A stretch of DNA of 13,886 nucleotides from an uncultured Collinsella sp. (lineage in GTDB: Bacteria; Actinomycetota; Coriobacteriia; Coriobacteriales; Coriobacteriaceae), in assembly GCA_902470265.1 (NCBI GenBank), contig CABRFW010000017.1, positions 1 to 13,886 on the forward strand. Reading direction: 5' to 3'. Made by a program: the position numbers and the translations under genes. Positions 1 through 7,715 of this stretch are shown in pieces (within the stretch, counting starts at the first letter, position 1; every line of letters starts with the position of its first letter). The notes beneath the pieces were generated by a model. The model had not been told where the DNA came from, searched no databases, and was given only the letters and a program-made list of their open reading frames with translations.

Positions 1-558
1 CTGCTGTCGCTGGTCTACGAGATCGTGTGCATCGCGCTGCCGTGGGACACCGTCGACGACGCCTGGACTGCCCGCCCGCGCGCCTGGGACGCCGCGTCCA
101 TCAAGGGTTTTATGCTCGAACTGGGCCCCGTGAGCTCGCTGTTTGACATCGTGACGTTCGCCGCGCTCTTCTTTGTGGTGTGCCCCGCTGCCGTGGGCGC
201 GAGCTGGGCAGAGCTTGCCGCCGCGGGCAATGTTGCCGGCATGGCGACCTTTGCGGCGATTTTCCAGAGTGGCTGGTTTGTCGAGTCCATGTGGTCGCAG
301 ACGCTCGTGGTCCACATGCTGCGCTCCCCGCGCCTGCCGAGCCCGCGCGACCACGCCGCCCCCGCGCTGTGCGTGCTCACCGTGCTAGGGCTGGCGCTTG
401 TCACCTGGCTGCCGGCAAGCCCTATCGCCGATGCACTGGGCCTCATGCCGCTGCCGACGAGCTTCTTTGCACTGCTCATCGGCATCGTCGCCGCTTATAT
501 TGCGCTGACCCAGCTGGCCAAGCACCGCTACATCGCCCGCCACGGCGAGCTGCTGTAA
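1..558 (+). CDS. mgtA: Magnesium-importing P-type ATPase, C-terminal part (partial)
   Basis: The open frame enters at base 1 and runs 185 codons to TAA, so only the C-terminal membrane domain is present and the catalytic P-loop and phosphorylation Asp lie outside the window. The segment GPVSSLFDIVTFAALFF followed by FQSGWFVESMWSQTLVVHML is the characteristic last-helices signature of MgtA/MgtB-type P3 ATPases, which take up Mg2+ at the cytoplasmic membrane using ATP. At least four hydrophobic spans are visible, about residues 1-15, 45-70, 120-145 and 150-175, and the protein ends in a short basic tail. The ATG/GTG codons near the left edge are internal, because the protein similarity starts before them. 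The gene converges on the lipoprotein operon; two hairpin repeats lie between them. MgtA and MgtB cannot be told apart from this fragment. Confidence 0.9.
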   Translation: MLSLVYEIVCIALPWDTVDDAWTARPRAWDAASIKGFMLELGPVSSLFDIVTFAALFFVVCPAAVGASWAELAAAGNVAGMATFAAIFQSGWFVESMWSQTLVVHMLRSPRLPSPRDHAAPALCVLTVLGLALVTWLPASPIADALGLMPLPTSFFALLIGIVAAYIALTQLAKHRYIARHGELL

Positions 559-610
559 CAGACAGCCCGAGTCCACCACGGCAGCCGTTTCCACAACCCG
601 TCCCCTCAGC

Positions 611-676
611 AGTTGCGGTGAAATAGTTCCTGTTTAAGACCCCCAAGTCTTATTCAGGAACTATTCCACCGCAACT
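611..676 (-). repeat. Hairpin repeat family A, copy 1
   Basis: The 22-bp arms 611-632 and 655-676 are inverted copies with one mismatch. The core is AGTTGCGGTG(A/G)AATAG followed by TTCCTG. The centre adds a second stem, TAAGAC/GTCTTA, around a CCCCAA loop. On the plus strand the single mismatch is A against C; on the minus strand it becomes G.U, so the RNA folds fully only when read leftwards. In that direction the element lies downstream of the lipoprotein gene. Copies 2 and 3 are at 6034-6100 and 12836-12903. No U-run follows, so it is not a classical terminator by itself. Confidence 0.9.
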
Positions 677-680
677 TATT

Positions 681-720
681 GAACCACCACAAAGGTGCCT
701 GTCCCCTTTGCGGTGGTTTT
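681..720 (-). terminator. Terminator-like hairpin repeat family B, copy 1
   Basis: The arms AACCACCACAAAG and CTTTGCGGTGGTT (about 682-694 and 706-718) form a 13-bp stem around GTGCCTGTCCC. The one imperfect pair is A/C on the plus strand and G.U on the minus strand, so the minus transcript folds best. The element starts 7 nt after the stop codon of the minus-strand lipoprotein gene at 727. A close copy sits in the same position behind the LuxR-type gene at 4405-4444. Read leftwards the trailing U-run is short, so termination is probable but not certain. It lies 4 bp from family A copy 1. Confidence 0.65.
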
Positions 721-726
721 GGGGCG

Positions 727-1404
727 TTACGAGGCGTTGGCCAGGCGGCTCCAGAGTTCATCGATATCGATCTGGTCGCCGCCACTCAAGTAACCGGTTC
801 GAATAAAAGCCTCATTGTAGATATAGATGTCATGAGCGCTGTCGCCATCGTCTTCGGTGTCGTCGGCCATAATCACGTAACGGTGGCCGTCAAGCGCTTT
901 GACCAGCCAATACAAGGCATCGTCAATCGTGCACTTCTCCTGCACCATCGCCGCATCGCCAATCGCGCCGATGAGCGCCCGCTCGCCCTTCGTATAGCCG
1001 CCCACCGAGAGCAGAATCGCGACGTTTTCGTCTCCGCCGCCCGGTTCAAGCTCCTCGTACTCGGACTCCGAAAGCGGTGTCGCGCTGTTCGCAAGTTCGT
1101 CCACATCGTCCGAAACTTTGGAAAAGGTAAAGGCGAAAAATCCCGCGTCATCGACGGCGCCGTAGCCCACGTTCTCGCCTTGCCACTCATAATTTTGATG
1201 TTTGAGCAGGCGCACCAGATCGGCACCAGCCAAGTTGATCGCGGCATAGACCGTCACGTTGGCATTGTCGTCCACGCAGGCGGCGTCCGCCGTGCTCGCT
1301 GCTTTGGCGCCGCCCGTTGTGCCCGAGCAGCCAGCCAGCGCGCAAGCCGCCGCGCCCGCGCCCGCCACAAAAGCCGCACGGCTCATCGTCATCTCGTTCA
1401 TCAT
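727..1404 (-). CDS. Putative lipoprotein, second of a tandem paralogous pair
   Basis: This is a 225-residue lipoprotein of unknown function. The N-terminus reads MSRAAFVAGAGAAACALAGC, a hydrophobic signal ending in the lipobox LAGC with the lipidated Cys at residue 26, so the mature protein should be anchored on the outer face of the membrane. The start at 1404 is preceded by AAGGA 5 nt away; a second ATG follows immediately. The mature part is acidic and has no motif I can assign. It resembles the upstream gene at 1440-2195: both share a LxLxGxxLxxxLxxQxYxWQ-like segment after the linker, and a C-terminal pattern with EAxIxTG, GG and I(D/N)E(L/F)W. The 35-bp gap to that gene suggests co-transcription. 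A family B hairpin follows the stop. Confidence 0.85.
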   Translation of the reverse strand: MMNEMTMSRAAFVAGAGAAACALAGCSGTTGGAKAASTADAACVDDNANVTVYAAINLAGADLVRLLKHQNYEWQGENVGYGAVDDAGFFAFTFSKVSDDVDELANSATPLSESEYEELEPGGGDENVAILLSVGGYTKGERALIGAIGDAAMVQEKCTIDDALYWLVKALDGHRYVIMADDTEDDGDSAHDIYIYNEAFIRTGYLSGGDQIDIDELWSRLANAS

Positions 1405-1439
1405 GTTCGTCCTTCGCTATGCTATTGGCCGCATCGCAC

Positions 1440-2195
1440 TTAGCCGAGCGCGCGTCCGGTCTTCTCCTGCCAAAACTCGTTAATCGTAGGGGCACCGCCG
1501 CCCTGGGTAAACGTACCGGTCTTGATAGCCTCTTCGGTAATGAGGTCCAGGCGGTAGTCACCGTTTTCCATCGGGCTCACCATGGCAACGTGACGCGCCA
1601 TGTTGGAACCGTAGACGCACGCAATCCACGAGCCCGAGGTGATCTGCGCCCGGTCCTCAACCGGCACCGAAAAGCCCGCGATAACATCCTCGCAGCTCGA
1701 ATAGCCCGCAAGTTGCAGCGTAAACATCACGGTGCTCCCGGTTCCGCCCTTGTCGAGCTTTCCGATTTCGTCCTCACCGAGCCATTCGGTTGCGCCGTCC
1801 TTGCTGATATTGCAGACGCTGAGCACGCGGCCTGCCTCGTTCTCGTACATCTCGAGCGCATCTTGCCAGGTATAGCCCTGTTGCGACGCAAATTCCTGCA
1901 ACTGCCAGCCCTTAAGCTCGAGCAACGCTGCGATGCTGATGTTGCGGTGCGCATCCCAGCAGTCATCCGACCACGTATCGAACGCGTCCGCCGAGCCGCT
2001 GTCTGTGTCCGCACCGCCGCCCGCATCACCGGAATCACCCGATGACGAGCCCGCATCCATCTTGTCCTTTACCGGGCGATCGTCGTTAAAACCCGTCGTG
2101 TCCTGCGCCTGCTGTCCGCCGCATCCCGCAAGCGTCAGCAACGCCGTTCCCGCCGCCGCGACAAACGCCGTGCGCGAAATAACCGTCTCCCTCAT
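1440..2195 (-). CDS. Putative lipoprotein, first of a tandem paralogous pair
   Basis: This is a 251-residue lipoprotein of unknown function. I chose the ATG at 2195 because AAAGGAA lies 5 nt upstream and the signal peptide starts there (MRETVISRTAFVAAAGTALL, then TLAGC). The longer reading from 2264 would put 23 extra residues before the signal. The lipobox Cys is residue 25. A low-complexity acidic Gly/Ser/Asp linker (about residues 45-75) follows, as is usual for tethered surface lipoproteins, then a globular region. The C-terminus ITEEAIKTGTFTQGG and INEFW matches the neighbouring lipoprotein, so the pair probably arose by duplication and has diverged widely. The gene starts 74 bp after the zinc-ribbon gene in the same direction. 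No enzyme motif is visible. Confidence 0.85.
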   Translation of the reverse strand: MRETVISRTAFVAAAGTALLTLAGCGGQQAQDTTGFNDDRPVKDKMDAGSSSGDSGDAGGGADTDSGSADAFDTWSDDCWDAHRNISIAALLELKGWQLQEFASQQGYTWQDALEMYENEAGRVLSVCNISKDGATEWLGEDEIGKLDKGGTGSTVMFTLQLAGYSSCEDVIAGFSVPVEDRAQITSGSWIACVYGSNMARHVAMVSPMENGDYRLDLITEEAIKTGTFTQGGGAPTINEFWQEKTGRALG

Positions 2196-2269
2196 CGTTG
2201 TTCCTTTCCCGTTTCTTATCACAGCGCCGAGCAACGCCTCGATACCGATCCTCCCGTAGCCCACTCACG

Positions 2270-3832
2270 CTATTGACGGGGCAGCTCCGTCCAGCCAAAA
2301 CCGGGCTCAAAGCCATCGCGCGTGCCGATCACGTCGCCCGAGCCGTTCACCCAAGCTTGATCCGCCATCACCGAAACCTCGACATCGGTACCGTCGGGCC
2401 TGGTGTAATGGTTGACCCCGCGGATGGCATCGGAATACGACGCCGCGCCCGTTCCCACACCTGCGCTGGAGAAATTGGCCGCGCTGGCGGCCATATTCGC
2501 GGCGTGTTGACGATCGCTGCGCTCAAACCAAGCCTGCTGGTAGCTGTCGAACGCCGCCTGCTGCGAGGCATGCATCTGCTGCCAGGCCGCGAACTGCTGT
2601 TGCTGCTGGGCGATGTTCATCTGCGTGCGCTGACGCTGCTCGAGCACCATCTGCTGCTTTTGAGCGCACGCTTCGCGCGCAATCGACGGGTTGAGCCGCA
2701 GAGTCGACGCCATTGAGGCAAGCGCCGTGGAGGCCGCCTCGTCCAGACGGCCTTCCGGCGCAACCAGGCAGAAGCTGTCCCTGATACGCCACTGCAACAG
2801 GTCTGCCGCGCCCAGCTTGAACGGCGCCCCGTCTGGGCAATCGCCCTGATCCGGAGCCTGATCTTTCGCGGCGCGCTGACCCGCCGCCGCAGCCGCCTGG
2901 CGCTCGCGCAGGCGCTTACCCAGAACGCCACCGATCAGTCCGCTCGAAAGGCCCGCGCCCAGCAGCGCCTCGGCCCCGGCGGCAACGCCTTTACCCACAG
3001 AACCCGCGACTCCACCGATCGAGACTACATAGCCCTCGACCTTTGCCGCCACTGCAAGCTCGGTAGGCGCCGGGACGCCCGCGAGCCGATATCGACGCAT
3101 GCGGCACTCATAGACCACATCGCTCGGTTCCATCGAAAAGCCCTGAATCGCAAAGTCGTTTGCAGCCTCGCGCTTTACGCGAGCACGCTCATGTTCAATA
3201 TCGCCTGCCGCGCTCGACGGATAGGGTTGCTCGGCCACAACCTCCGCCCGTGCGCCCAATTGCGCCGCGCAGGCTTGAGCTAACTCGTCGCACGCCGCCT
3301 CCACGTGCACAAACGCCTTGCGCTCGGTTTGCGTGGGGATACGCTTGGCAACGGCGCCCGCGTCCACGTAGCAGAGCTCGGAGCGATACATGATGCGTTC
3401 GCCCGCCGGGCCTGCCGCCGTCACGCCAACTGAAATCGGGCAGTCGAAACTACTGCTGCGCTCAAGATGCGCCTCTTCGATACGCCAACCCCGCGGCAGC
3501 GCCACTTGCGCGAGCGCTTGGCCGCCAGAGGCATCGCATGCGGTGTGGAGCTCAAGGTCGCCGACGCGGGGAGCATCCGCTGCGGCCACGTCGCGGACCG
3601 GCGACGCGGCGTCGGCATCCTGCATCGGCACATCGACCGGCGCGTTCGCGCTCGGCTCACAACCTTCGCCCGCGCCATCATCGGCAGCCGCCCCATTTGC
3701 GTGTTCCGCGACACCCGGGTCATCCTCAACGCTCTCAAGCCGAACACCGCAGCCCGGGCAAAATCGCACCGGCACGCCGGCGACCCGCGGCAGCTGCATC
3801 CCGCACGCCGGGCAGAATCTCAAATCACTCAT
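2270..3832 (-). CDS. Double zinc-ribbon protein with Gln-rich helical region
   Basis: This 520-residue protein is not assigned to a named family. The ATG at 3832 is preferred, with GAGGGG 8 nt upstream; a GTG 9 bp earlier is possible. The N-terminus carries two zinc knuckles, CPAC (C7, C10) and CPGC (C25, C28). A disordered Ala/Asp-rich linker (about 35-95) and a long globular region follow. A glycine-rich weakly hydrophobic stretch (about 265-305) could touch a membrane but is not a clean helix. Residues about 389-442 form a Gln-rich probable coiled coil, including a QQQQQ run. The last about 50 residues (SDAIRGVNHYTRPDGTDVEV onward, ending GFGWTEL) form a compact conserved-looking tail. It sits 17 bp after the small membrane protein gene and upstream of two lipoprotein genes, so a role in an envelope-linked assembly is plausible but inferred only from context. 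Confidence 0.85.
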   Translation of the reverse strand: MSDLRFCPACGMQLPRVAGVPVRFCPGCGVRLESVEDDPGVAEHANGAAADDGAGEGCEPSANAPVDVPMQDADAASPVRDVAAADAPRVGDLELHTACDASGGQALAQVALPRGWRIEEAHLERSSSFDCPISVGVTAAGPAGERIMYRSELCYVDAGAVAKRIPTQTERKAFVHVEAACDELAQACAAQLGARAEVVAEQPYPSSAAGDIEHERARVKREAANDFAIQGFSMEPSDVVYECRMRRYRLAGVPAPTELAVAAKVEGYVVSIGGVAGSVGKGVAAGAEALLGAGLSSGLIGGVLGKRLRERQAAAAAGQRAAKDQAPDQGDCPDGAPFKLGAADLLQWRIRDSFCLVAPEGRLDEAASTALASMASTLRLNPSIAREACAQKQQMVLEQRQRTQMNIAQQQQQFAAWQQMHASQQAAFDSYQQAWFERSDRQHAANMAASAANFSSAGVGTGAASYSDAIRGVNHYTRPDGTDVEVSVMADQAWVNGSGDVIGTRDGFEPGFGWTELPRQ

Positions 3833-3849
3833 CCCGTACACCCCTCATT

Positions 3850-4302
3850 TCATTGGCTGTTCTTGATGGCGGCTAGCTGTCGCCACAGTTCATCGGCACC
3901 GTCAAGGCGATATGCCGTCTTGTCGAGCACGATATTCCCGCCCTCGAACTCCACCGATTGCTCCGAGCCGTCTTCATAGACAAAGACGAGCGTGCGACCG
4001 GCATCGCTCATCCGCTCATCCACCGCACCTCCCACGGTGCAATCGTCGAGCGCGGCAAAAGTCGATGCGACCAGCTCGGCATCGTCGGTCTCATAGATCG
4101 TCCGCGCCTCGCCGTCCTCGATAAGCTTGACTGCCACCGGATCGGCAGCACAATCGTTCAGCAACGCTTGCGCGGCGTTCTTTCCCTGGTCGGCACGGGC
4201 ACCAAAGCCGTATGCCCGCACAAGCGTCACCGCCGCAGCAAGGACCACCACGGCGATAAGCGCGCCCGCAATTTTATTAGACGAGCAACCACGAGACGCC
4301 AT
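3850..4302 (-). CDS. Small single-span membrane protein of unknown function
   Basis: This 150-residue protein has one N-terminal transmembrane segment, IAGALIAVVVLAAAVTLVRA (residues 11-30), preceded by a short Arg/Lys-containing tail, so the rest is probably extracytoplasmic. Cys6 lies before the helix and is not a lipobox. The outer part is about 115 residues, acidic, and ends in DGADELWRQLAAIK. That tail resembles the end of the lipoprotein at 727-1404 (DIDELWSRLA), a possible distant relationship I cannot prove. GGGTGGG about 4 nt before the ATG is an acceptable ribosome site. It is the first gene of the four-gene leftward operon; its stop lies 17 bp before the zinc-ribbon start. No promoter with good -35 and -10 boxes could be identified in 4303-4400. 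Confidence 0.8.
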   Translation of the reverse strand: MASRGCSSNKIAGALIAVVVLAAAVTLVRAYGFGARADQGKNAAQALLNDCAADPVAVKLIEDGEARTIYETDDAELVASTFAALDDCTVGGAVDERMSDAGRTLVFVYEDGSEQSVEFEGGNIVLDKTAYRLDGADELWRQLAAIKNSQ

Positions 4303-4404
4303 AGGCCCACCCTTTCCGTTCTGCTCCGCTCAACATCACATTCATATGCCTTTGAGCGCCAAAACGGCAGGTGACAAATGTCTCATATTCATATTTTTGC
4401 AGGT

Positions 4405-4444
4405 AAAACCACCACAAAGGTGCCTGTCCCCTTCGTGGTGGTTT
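4405..4444 (-). terminator. Terminator-like hairpin repeat family B, copy 2
   Basis: The arms AAAACCACCAC and GTGGTGGTTTT are perfect over 11 bp and extend inward through AAGG/CCTT. The single imperfect pair is G.U only on the minus strand. The loop core TGCCTGTCC equals that of copy 1 at 681-720. It begins 3 bp beyond the stop codon of the LuxR-type gene, and the minus strand leaves the stem through TTTT. This fits an intrinsic terminator separating that gene from the four-gene operon downstream. Confidence 0.75.
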
Positions 4445-4447
4445 TGG

Positions 4448-5915
4448 CTAGTCTTGGGGTGTCCAGGACCAGAAGAAATTGATGAGGGCCACGCGCGAGG
4501 CGGCACCGGTCTTTTTGTTGATCGAGGCGATATGGCGGTAGAGCGTAGAACGCGAAAGGAAGAGCGCTGCCGCAACGTCCTGCACGCTGTCGTCCGATAC
4601 GACCAGCGCCTCCAGTACATCGCGCTCGCGCTTGGTAAGTCCAAAGGCGGCTACAAAACCGTCGAGTCGATCGTCAAACGAAAGCTCCGGTGTCTCCAGG
4701 GACACCGTGTCGACCTGATCGGGCGCACGGCTCACGCCAAGATCGTCGGTGGCAAACGCCAGCCCCCTGTGACCCGCTTCGTCCTCAACGCCTTGTCCAA
4801 ACTGCCCCAACAGCGAGATCGCAATGCCGACAAACAGCACGAGTACGACACCCACCGCCATCAGCACGTTTTGGCTCGAGATGATCGCCACCGCCGGAGC
4901 CGTCACAAGCATTGAGCAAATGTTGTTGATGACGCGGCCCATGCACGGCCACAGATACGACCAGCGGGCATACATCGAAATCGCGGCGAACTTCGCGGTG
5001 AAGAACACCACGAAAAAGCCCGTGCCCAGGTAAAAGATAATCGTGGCGGCGAGCGCATTGCCGCCGTTGCCATCGGTGATAAGCACAAAGAACGAGAGCG
5101 TGGACAGCATGGCGGCGCACGTCATGATGATATTCATATACGAGCGTCCGCGCAGGTCATACAGGGCGCCGGCAGCAAGCGCACTCACAACCAGCAGCAA
5201 GCGCGGCCAGTCACCCAGATCGATAGCGCCGGCGGCATGCGAGGTCGTAAGACCGGCATTGAGAGCCGCGAATACGCCGGTGAGGCAGGCGGTCGCCACC
5301 GTCAAGCGCACTACGGCACCCTGGAAGGCCGCCTTTGCCTCGGGATTATCGCGCCACTTGGCGCCATGCTCCGACGCATCGACCGATAGCTCGGCAATCT
5401 CGGCTTCGAACTCGGGCGCGGACTCATCGCGTAATTTAGCTCGGCGGGTACCGTGAAGCAGCCCAACCAGCGCAATCGCACAGGCAATAAGGACAAACTG
5501 TTGAGGAATGCCCGCAGGCATCACCATATGGTTGAGCACCTGTACCAAAATGCCCGCAGCATAAGAAACCGCCACGGCACGTGCCAGACAAGGCGTCTGC
5601 GCAAAACGCCGCGCCAGATTGGCATGGGCGGTCGATCCGCAGTAGCCCAAGGCGCAGCACGCCCGTCATATCGCTCGTTGCATCGATTGCCTGGGGACGG
5701 CGATAGTACAGGAGAGGACGCACAAAATAGCCAATCACGCTCGCGCCGACGACGATGCTCTCGTAGATAACGACCTCGTTCGCTGGCACAAACTCGGCCA
5801 CGCGTATGTCAAAGAAGTACTCGCCGGCCAAAAACGTGAAAAAGAAAAGCGCCAGGCACAGAATCTCCCGTATGCCCCGGCGCAAGTATGCGGTTATGTC
5901 TCCCAGGTCCCTCAT
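4448..5915 (-). pseudogene. LuxR-type membrane transcriptional regulator, frameshifted
   Basis: The C-terminal 65 or so residues are a LuxR-type helix-turn-helix: LTKRERDVLEALV, then VQDVAAALFLSRSTLYRHIA and RVALINFF. Before it lies a multi-span hydrophobic region with about ten helices, the arrangement of the large-membrane-domain LuxR regulators expanded in Coriobacteriia. The N-terminus (MRDLGDITAYLRRGIREILC onward, ATG at 5915, G-rich ribosome site) is in one frame down to about 5650. The remainder is in the next frame, and the frame-2 reading is closed by TGA just upstream. Removing one base of the C-run 5646-5648 (GGG on the coding strand) would join RLG to YCGSTAHANL and give about 488 residues, a normal length for the family. 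It could be a decayed gene, a phase-variable tract or a sequence error. Its target genes and ligand are unknown. A family B hairpin follows the stop. Confidence 0.75.
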
Positions 5916-5968
5916 GGTAACCCCCACCCGCTTAGATGTCCGGAAAACCATTTTAATAGAGAATGGGT

Positions 5969-5984
5969 CTTAGTATCTTAGTAT
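5969..5984. repeat. Two 8-bp tandem repeats upstream of the LuxR-type gene
   Basis: CTTAGTAT occurs twice head to tail, 54 bp before the chosen start. Read on the minus strand this is GATACTAA-like spacing ahead of an AT-rich TATTAA at about 5953-5958 that could be a -10 box. No matching -35 is visible. The repeat could be a binding site for the regulator itself, but the evidence is only position and repetition. Confidence 0.35.
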
Positions 5985-6033
5985 CCACGCAATGCCCGAA
6001 CTGTTACGCATCCGGCGCAAATGCCCCAACAGC

Positions 6034-6100
6034 AGTTGCGGTGAAATAGTTCCTGTTTGACCGGCCCGGGCTGTCATTTAGGAACTATTCCACCGCAACT
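6034..6100 (-). repeat. Hairpin repeat family A, copy 2
   Basis: It has the same arms as copies 1 and 3 (left arm from 6034, right arm 6080-6100) with a different centre, GAC...GTC around a GC-rich palindrome GCCCGGGC. The lone arm mismatch is G.U on the minus strand, so like copy 1 it is oriented leftwards, downstream of the glycoside hydrolase gene. Directly beyond it AAAGGGGAC recurs, a piece also found in the minus strand of family B, suggesting a decayed second hairpin beside it. Confidence 0.9.
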
Positions 6101-6143
6101 TATAAAGGGGACTGGGTTGTTGGTGTCGGAGAAAAGGGGGGTT

Positions 6144-6178
6144 AAAAGCGATCCGGGCCGAGGGAGCAACTCGGGATC
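6144..6178 (-). terminator. Intrinsic terminator of the glycoside hydrolase gene
   Basis: On the minus strand GATCC pairs with GGATC (6150-6154 and 6174-6178), with an inner CGAG/CTCG stem, followed by GCTTTTAA. It lies 12 nt after the stop codon at 6191. The stem is modest because of an internal bulge, but the U-run and position fit. Confidence 0.6.
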
Positions 6179-6190
6179 GAAGCTCGAGCG

Positions 6191-7504
6191 TTAGTGCTCG
6201 GGCGTCAGGATCACCAGGGCGTCGTGCTCAAAGGAATGCTGAGCCACGCGCACGGTGCCGTCGCCATTGTCGCGAACGGGCAGCTTGGCGATACGCTTGG
6301 CCTCCATGTCGAGGGCCGTCGCCGACCAGCCGCGCGCACTATCGAGCTTAAACGTAAGTGCCGTGGTGCGCGGCAGATAGGTGACGACACGCTCGCCAAT
6401 ACGCGCCACACGGATGGACTCGCGCGCGTCATCGAGCAGCTCCTGTGCCGGGATAACGGCGAGAGCGTCGTCGCTAGCCGTGGCACCCAGGCCGGCAAGC
6501 ACGTGCTCGATGGCGGCAAAATCCCACACGCCCGCAAACTGCAGACACTCCTGCCAGCGGAACGGCATGTCAAAGCCCTCGCCCAGCACCGAACCCTGGC
6601 TGCGCGATGTCTGCCAGTTCCAAACGCCGTGGGCGCCGTAGGTCACGCCCGCGCTGGCGCCGGCAAGGATCGAAGACCACACGCTCGCGCGACAGTCCTG
6701 CGCGGTAAAACGCCAGTACACGTTGCGCGACGCACCCATCTGCTCGTAGCAGGGCTCGGAGTTGACCATCGGCTTTTTGGGATAGCTGGCGATAAAGTCC
6801 TGCGGCAGGTGCCAGGCCTCGGGCTGGCCTTCGTAGTTGTGGCCGGGCTGGAACATATAGAAGTCCAGGCGGTCCAAATACTGCGCGGGAATCGTGCGGT
6901 TACCGCGATTGATGTGCATGGTACGCAGGGCCTCGGGCGCGCGCTTCGCAACCTCGTCGAGCGCATCCTCGTAATAGGCAATCGCCTCGTCACCGGCAAA
7001 GTCCGTGTCGCCCGTCACCACATAGACGGGATCGAACTCGCCCAGGTTCTCGACGACGCGGGCAACGTGGGCACGGACCTCCTCGCGCGGCATAACCTCG
7101 GCACCGCAACGCTCGGCGATCTTAGCGCCCCAGGTACCGGGCACGTAGTTGCACCACATGAGCACGAGCGCCGGACGAATGCCGTGCTCGACGGCAGCGC
7201 GGCACATGGCGGCGGCGCGATCCCAATACGCCTGGTTGGGTTGAGACCAATCAAAGCGCACGCCATCCTCGCTGGCATAGGGCCAAATGCCCAGATCGGG
7301 GCAGCAGCGATCCCACTGCGGCAGCGTGTTAATCTGCAGCACGTTCATGCCCTGCTCGGCGCGGCGGGTCAGATAGTAGTCCCAGTCGGCCTCGGGGATG
7401 CTGGTAAACGCACTCCAGCACGTATCGGCAAACCAAAAGAACGGCTTGCCCTCGCACAAAAAACCGTCCTGACGACCGTTGACGGTCAGTTTTCCCAAAC
7501 TCAT
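6191..7504 (-). CDS. Apiosidase-like (DUF4038) glycoside hydrolase
   Basis: This 437-residue protein matches the pattern of the DUF4038/apiosidase-like (alpha/beta)8-barrel family, which includes GH140 apiosidases acting on pectin side chains. Visible marks are GKPFFWFADTCWSAF (20-33), YLTRRAEQGMNVLQI (44-58), PALVLMWCNY (111-120), VVTGDTDF with D166, and VNSEPCYE with E250. D166 and E250 are the likely catalytic acid pair by family analogy. Residues about 335-437 look like the beta-rich C-terminal domain often paired with this barrel. I chose the ATG at 7504 because AAAGGA lies 7 nt upstream; the ATG at 7510 is too close to it. Earlier in-frame codons run through a terminator and do not resemble protein. 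No signal peptide is seen, so it should act in the cytoplasm. It lies downstream of the PTS gene in the same direction, though a terminator separates them. Substrate is unproven. Confidence 0.85.
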   Translation of the reverse strand: MSLGKLTVNGRQDGFLCEGKPFFWFADTCWSAFTSIPEADWDYYLTRRAEQGMNVLQINTLPQWDRCCPDLGIWPYASEDGVRFDWSQPNQAYWDRAAAMCRAAVEHGIRPALVLMWCNYVPGTWGAKIAERCGAEVMPREEVRAHVARVVENLGEFDPVYVVTGDTDFAGDEAIAYYEDALDEVAKRAPEALRTMHINRGNRTIPAQYLDRLDFYMFQPGHNYEGQPEAWHLPQDFIASYPKKPMVNSEPCYEQMGASRNVYWRFTAQDCRASVWSSILAGASAGVTYGAHGVWNWQTSRSQGSVLGEGFDMPFRWQECLQFAGVWDFAAIEHVLAGLGATASDDALAVIPAQELLDDARESIRVARIGERVVTYLPRTTALTFKLDSARGWSATALDMEAKRIAKLPVRDNGDGTVRVAQHSFEHDALVILTPEH

Positions 7505-7584
7505 CTGCATGTCCTTTCGCTCGATAAAGGAATTGCGAACCGGCAGAAGCTTTCGCGGTAACCCCTGATGCGAAAGCCCCCGCC

Positions 7585-7595
7585 GTTTAACAAAC
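7585..7595. promoter_or_regulatory. Small palindrome GTTTAACAAAC in the hydrolase leader
   Basis: The arms GTTT/AAAC surround AAC, 80 bp before the glycoside hydrolase start. It is an AT-rich spot in a GC-rich leader and resembles half of the GTTTAC-type and TTTGTTGA-type sites at 9250-9607. It could be a weak member of the same operator set. No confident promoter boxes were found beside it. Confidence 0.25.
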
Positions 7596-7641
7596 CCCTG
7601 CGGGCGGACACCACTTGCCCACTCCAGTCTACCTTGCAAGA

Positions 7642-7675
7642 AGGGCCCCGCCGGGCTTGCGCCTGACGGGGCCCT
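7642..7675 (-). terminator. Intrinsic terminator of the PTS permease gene
   Basis: The arms AGGGCCCCG and CGGGGCCCT are perfect over 9 bp with an inner GGGC/GCCT stem. On the minus strand the stem is followed by TCTTG. It begins 40 nt past the PTS stop codon. The G+C-rich stem is strong; the U-run is short, so some read-through into the hydrolase gene is possible. Confidence 0.75.
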
Positions 7676-7715
7676 GTCGTGTAGGTAAGGTCGTATGCGA
7701 CCGAGTGGCTTGGCC

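Noticed and set aside
5436..5668. Programmed ribosomal frameshift in the LuxR-type gene
   Set aside because: No slippery heptamer with a downstream pseudoknot is evident, and regulators of this family are not known to use one; a single-base indel is simpler.
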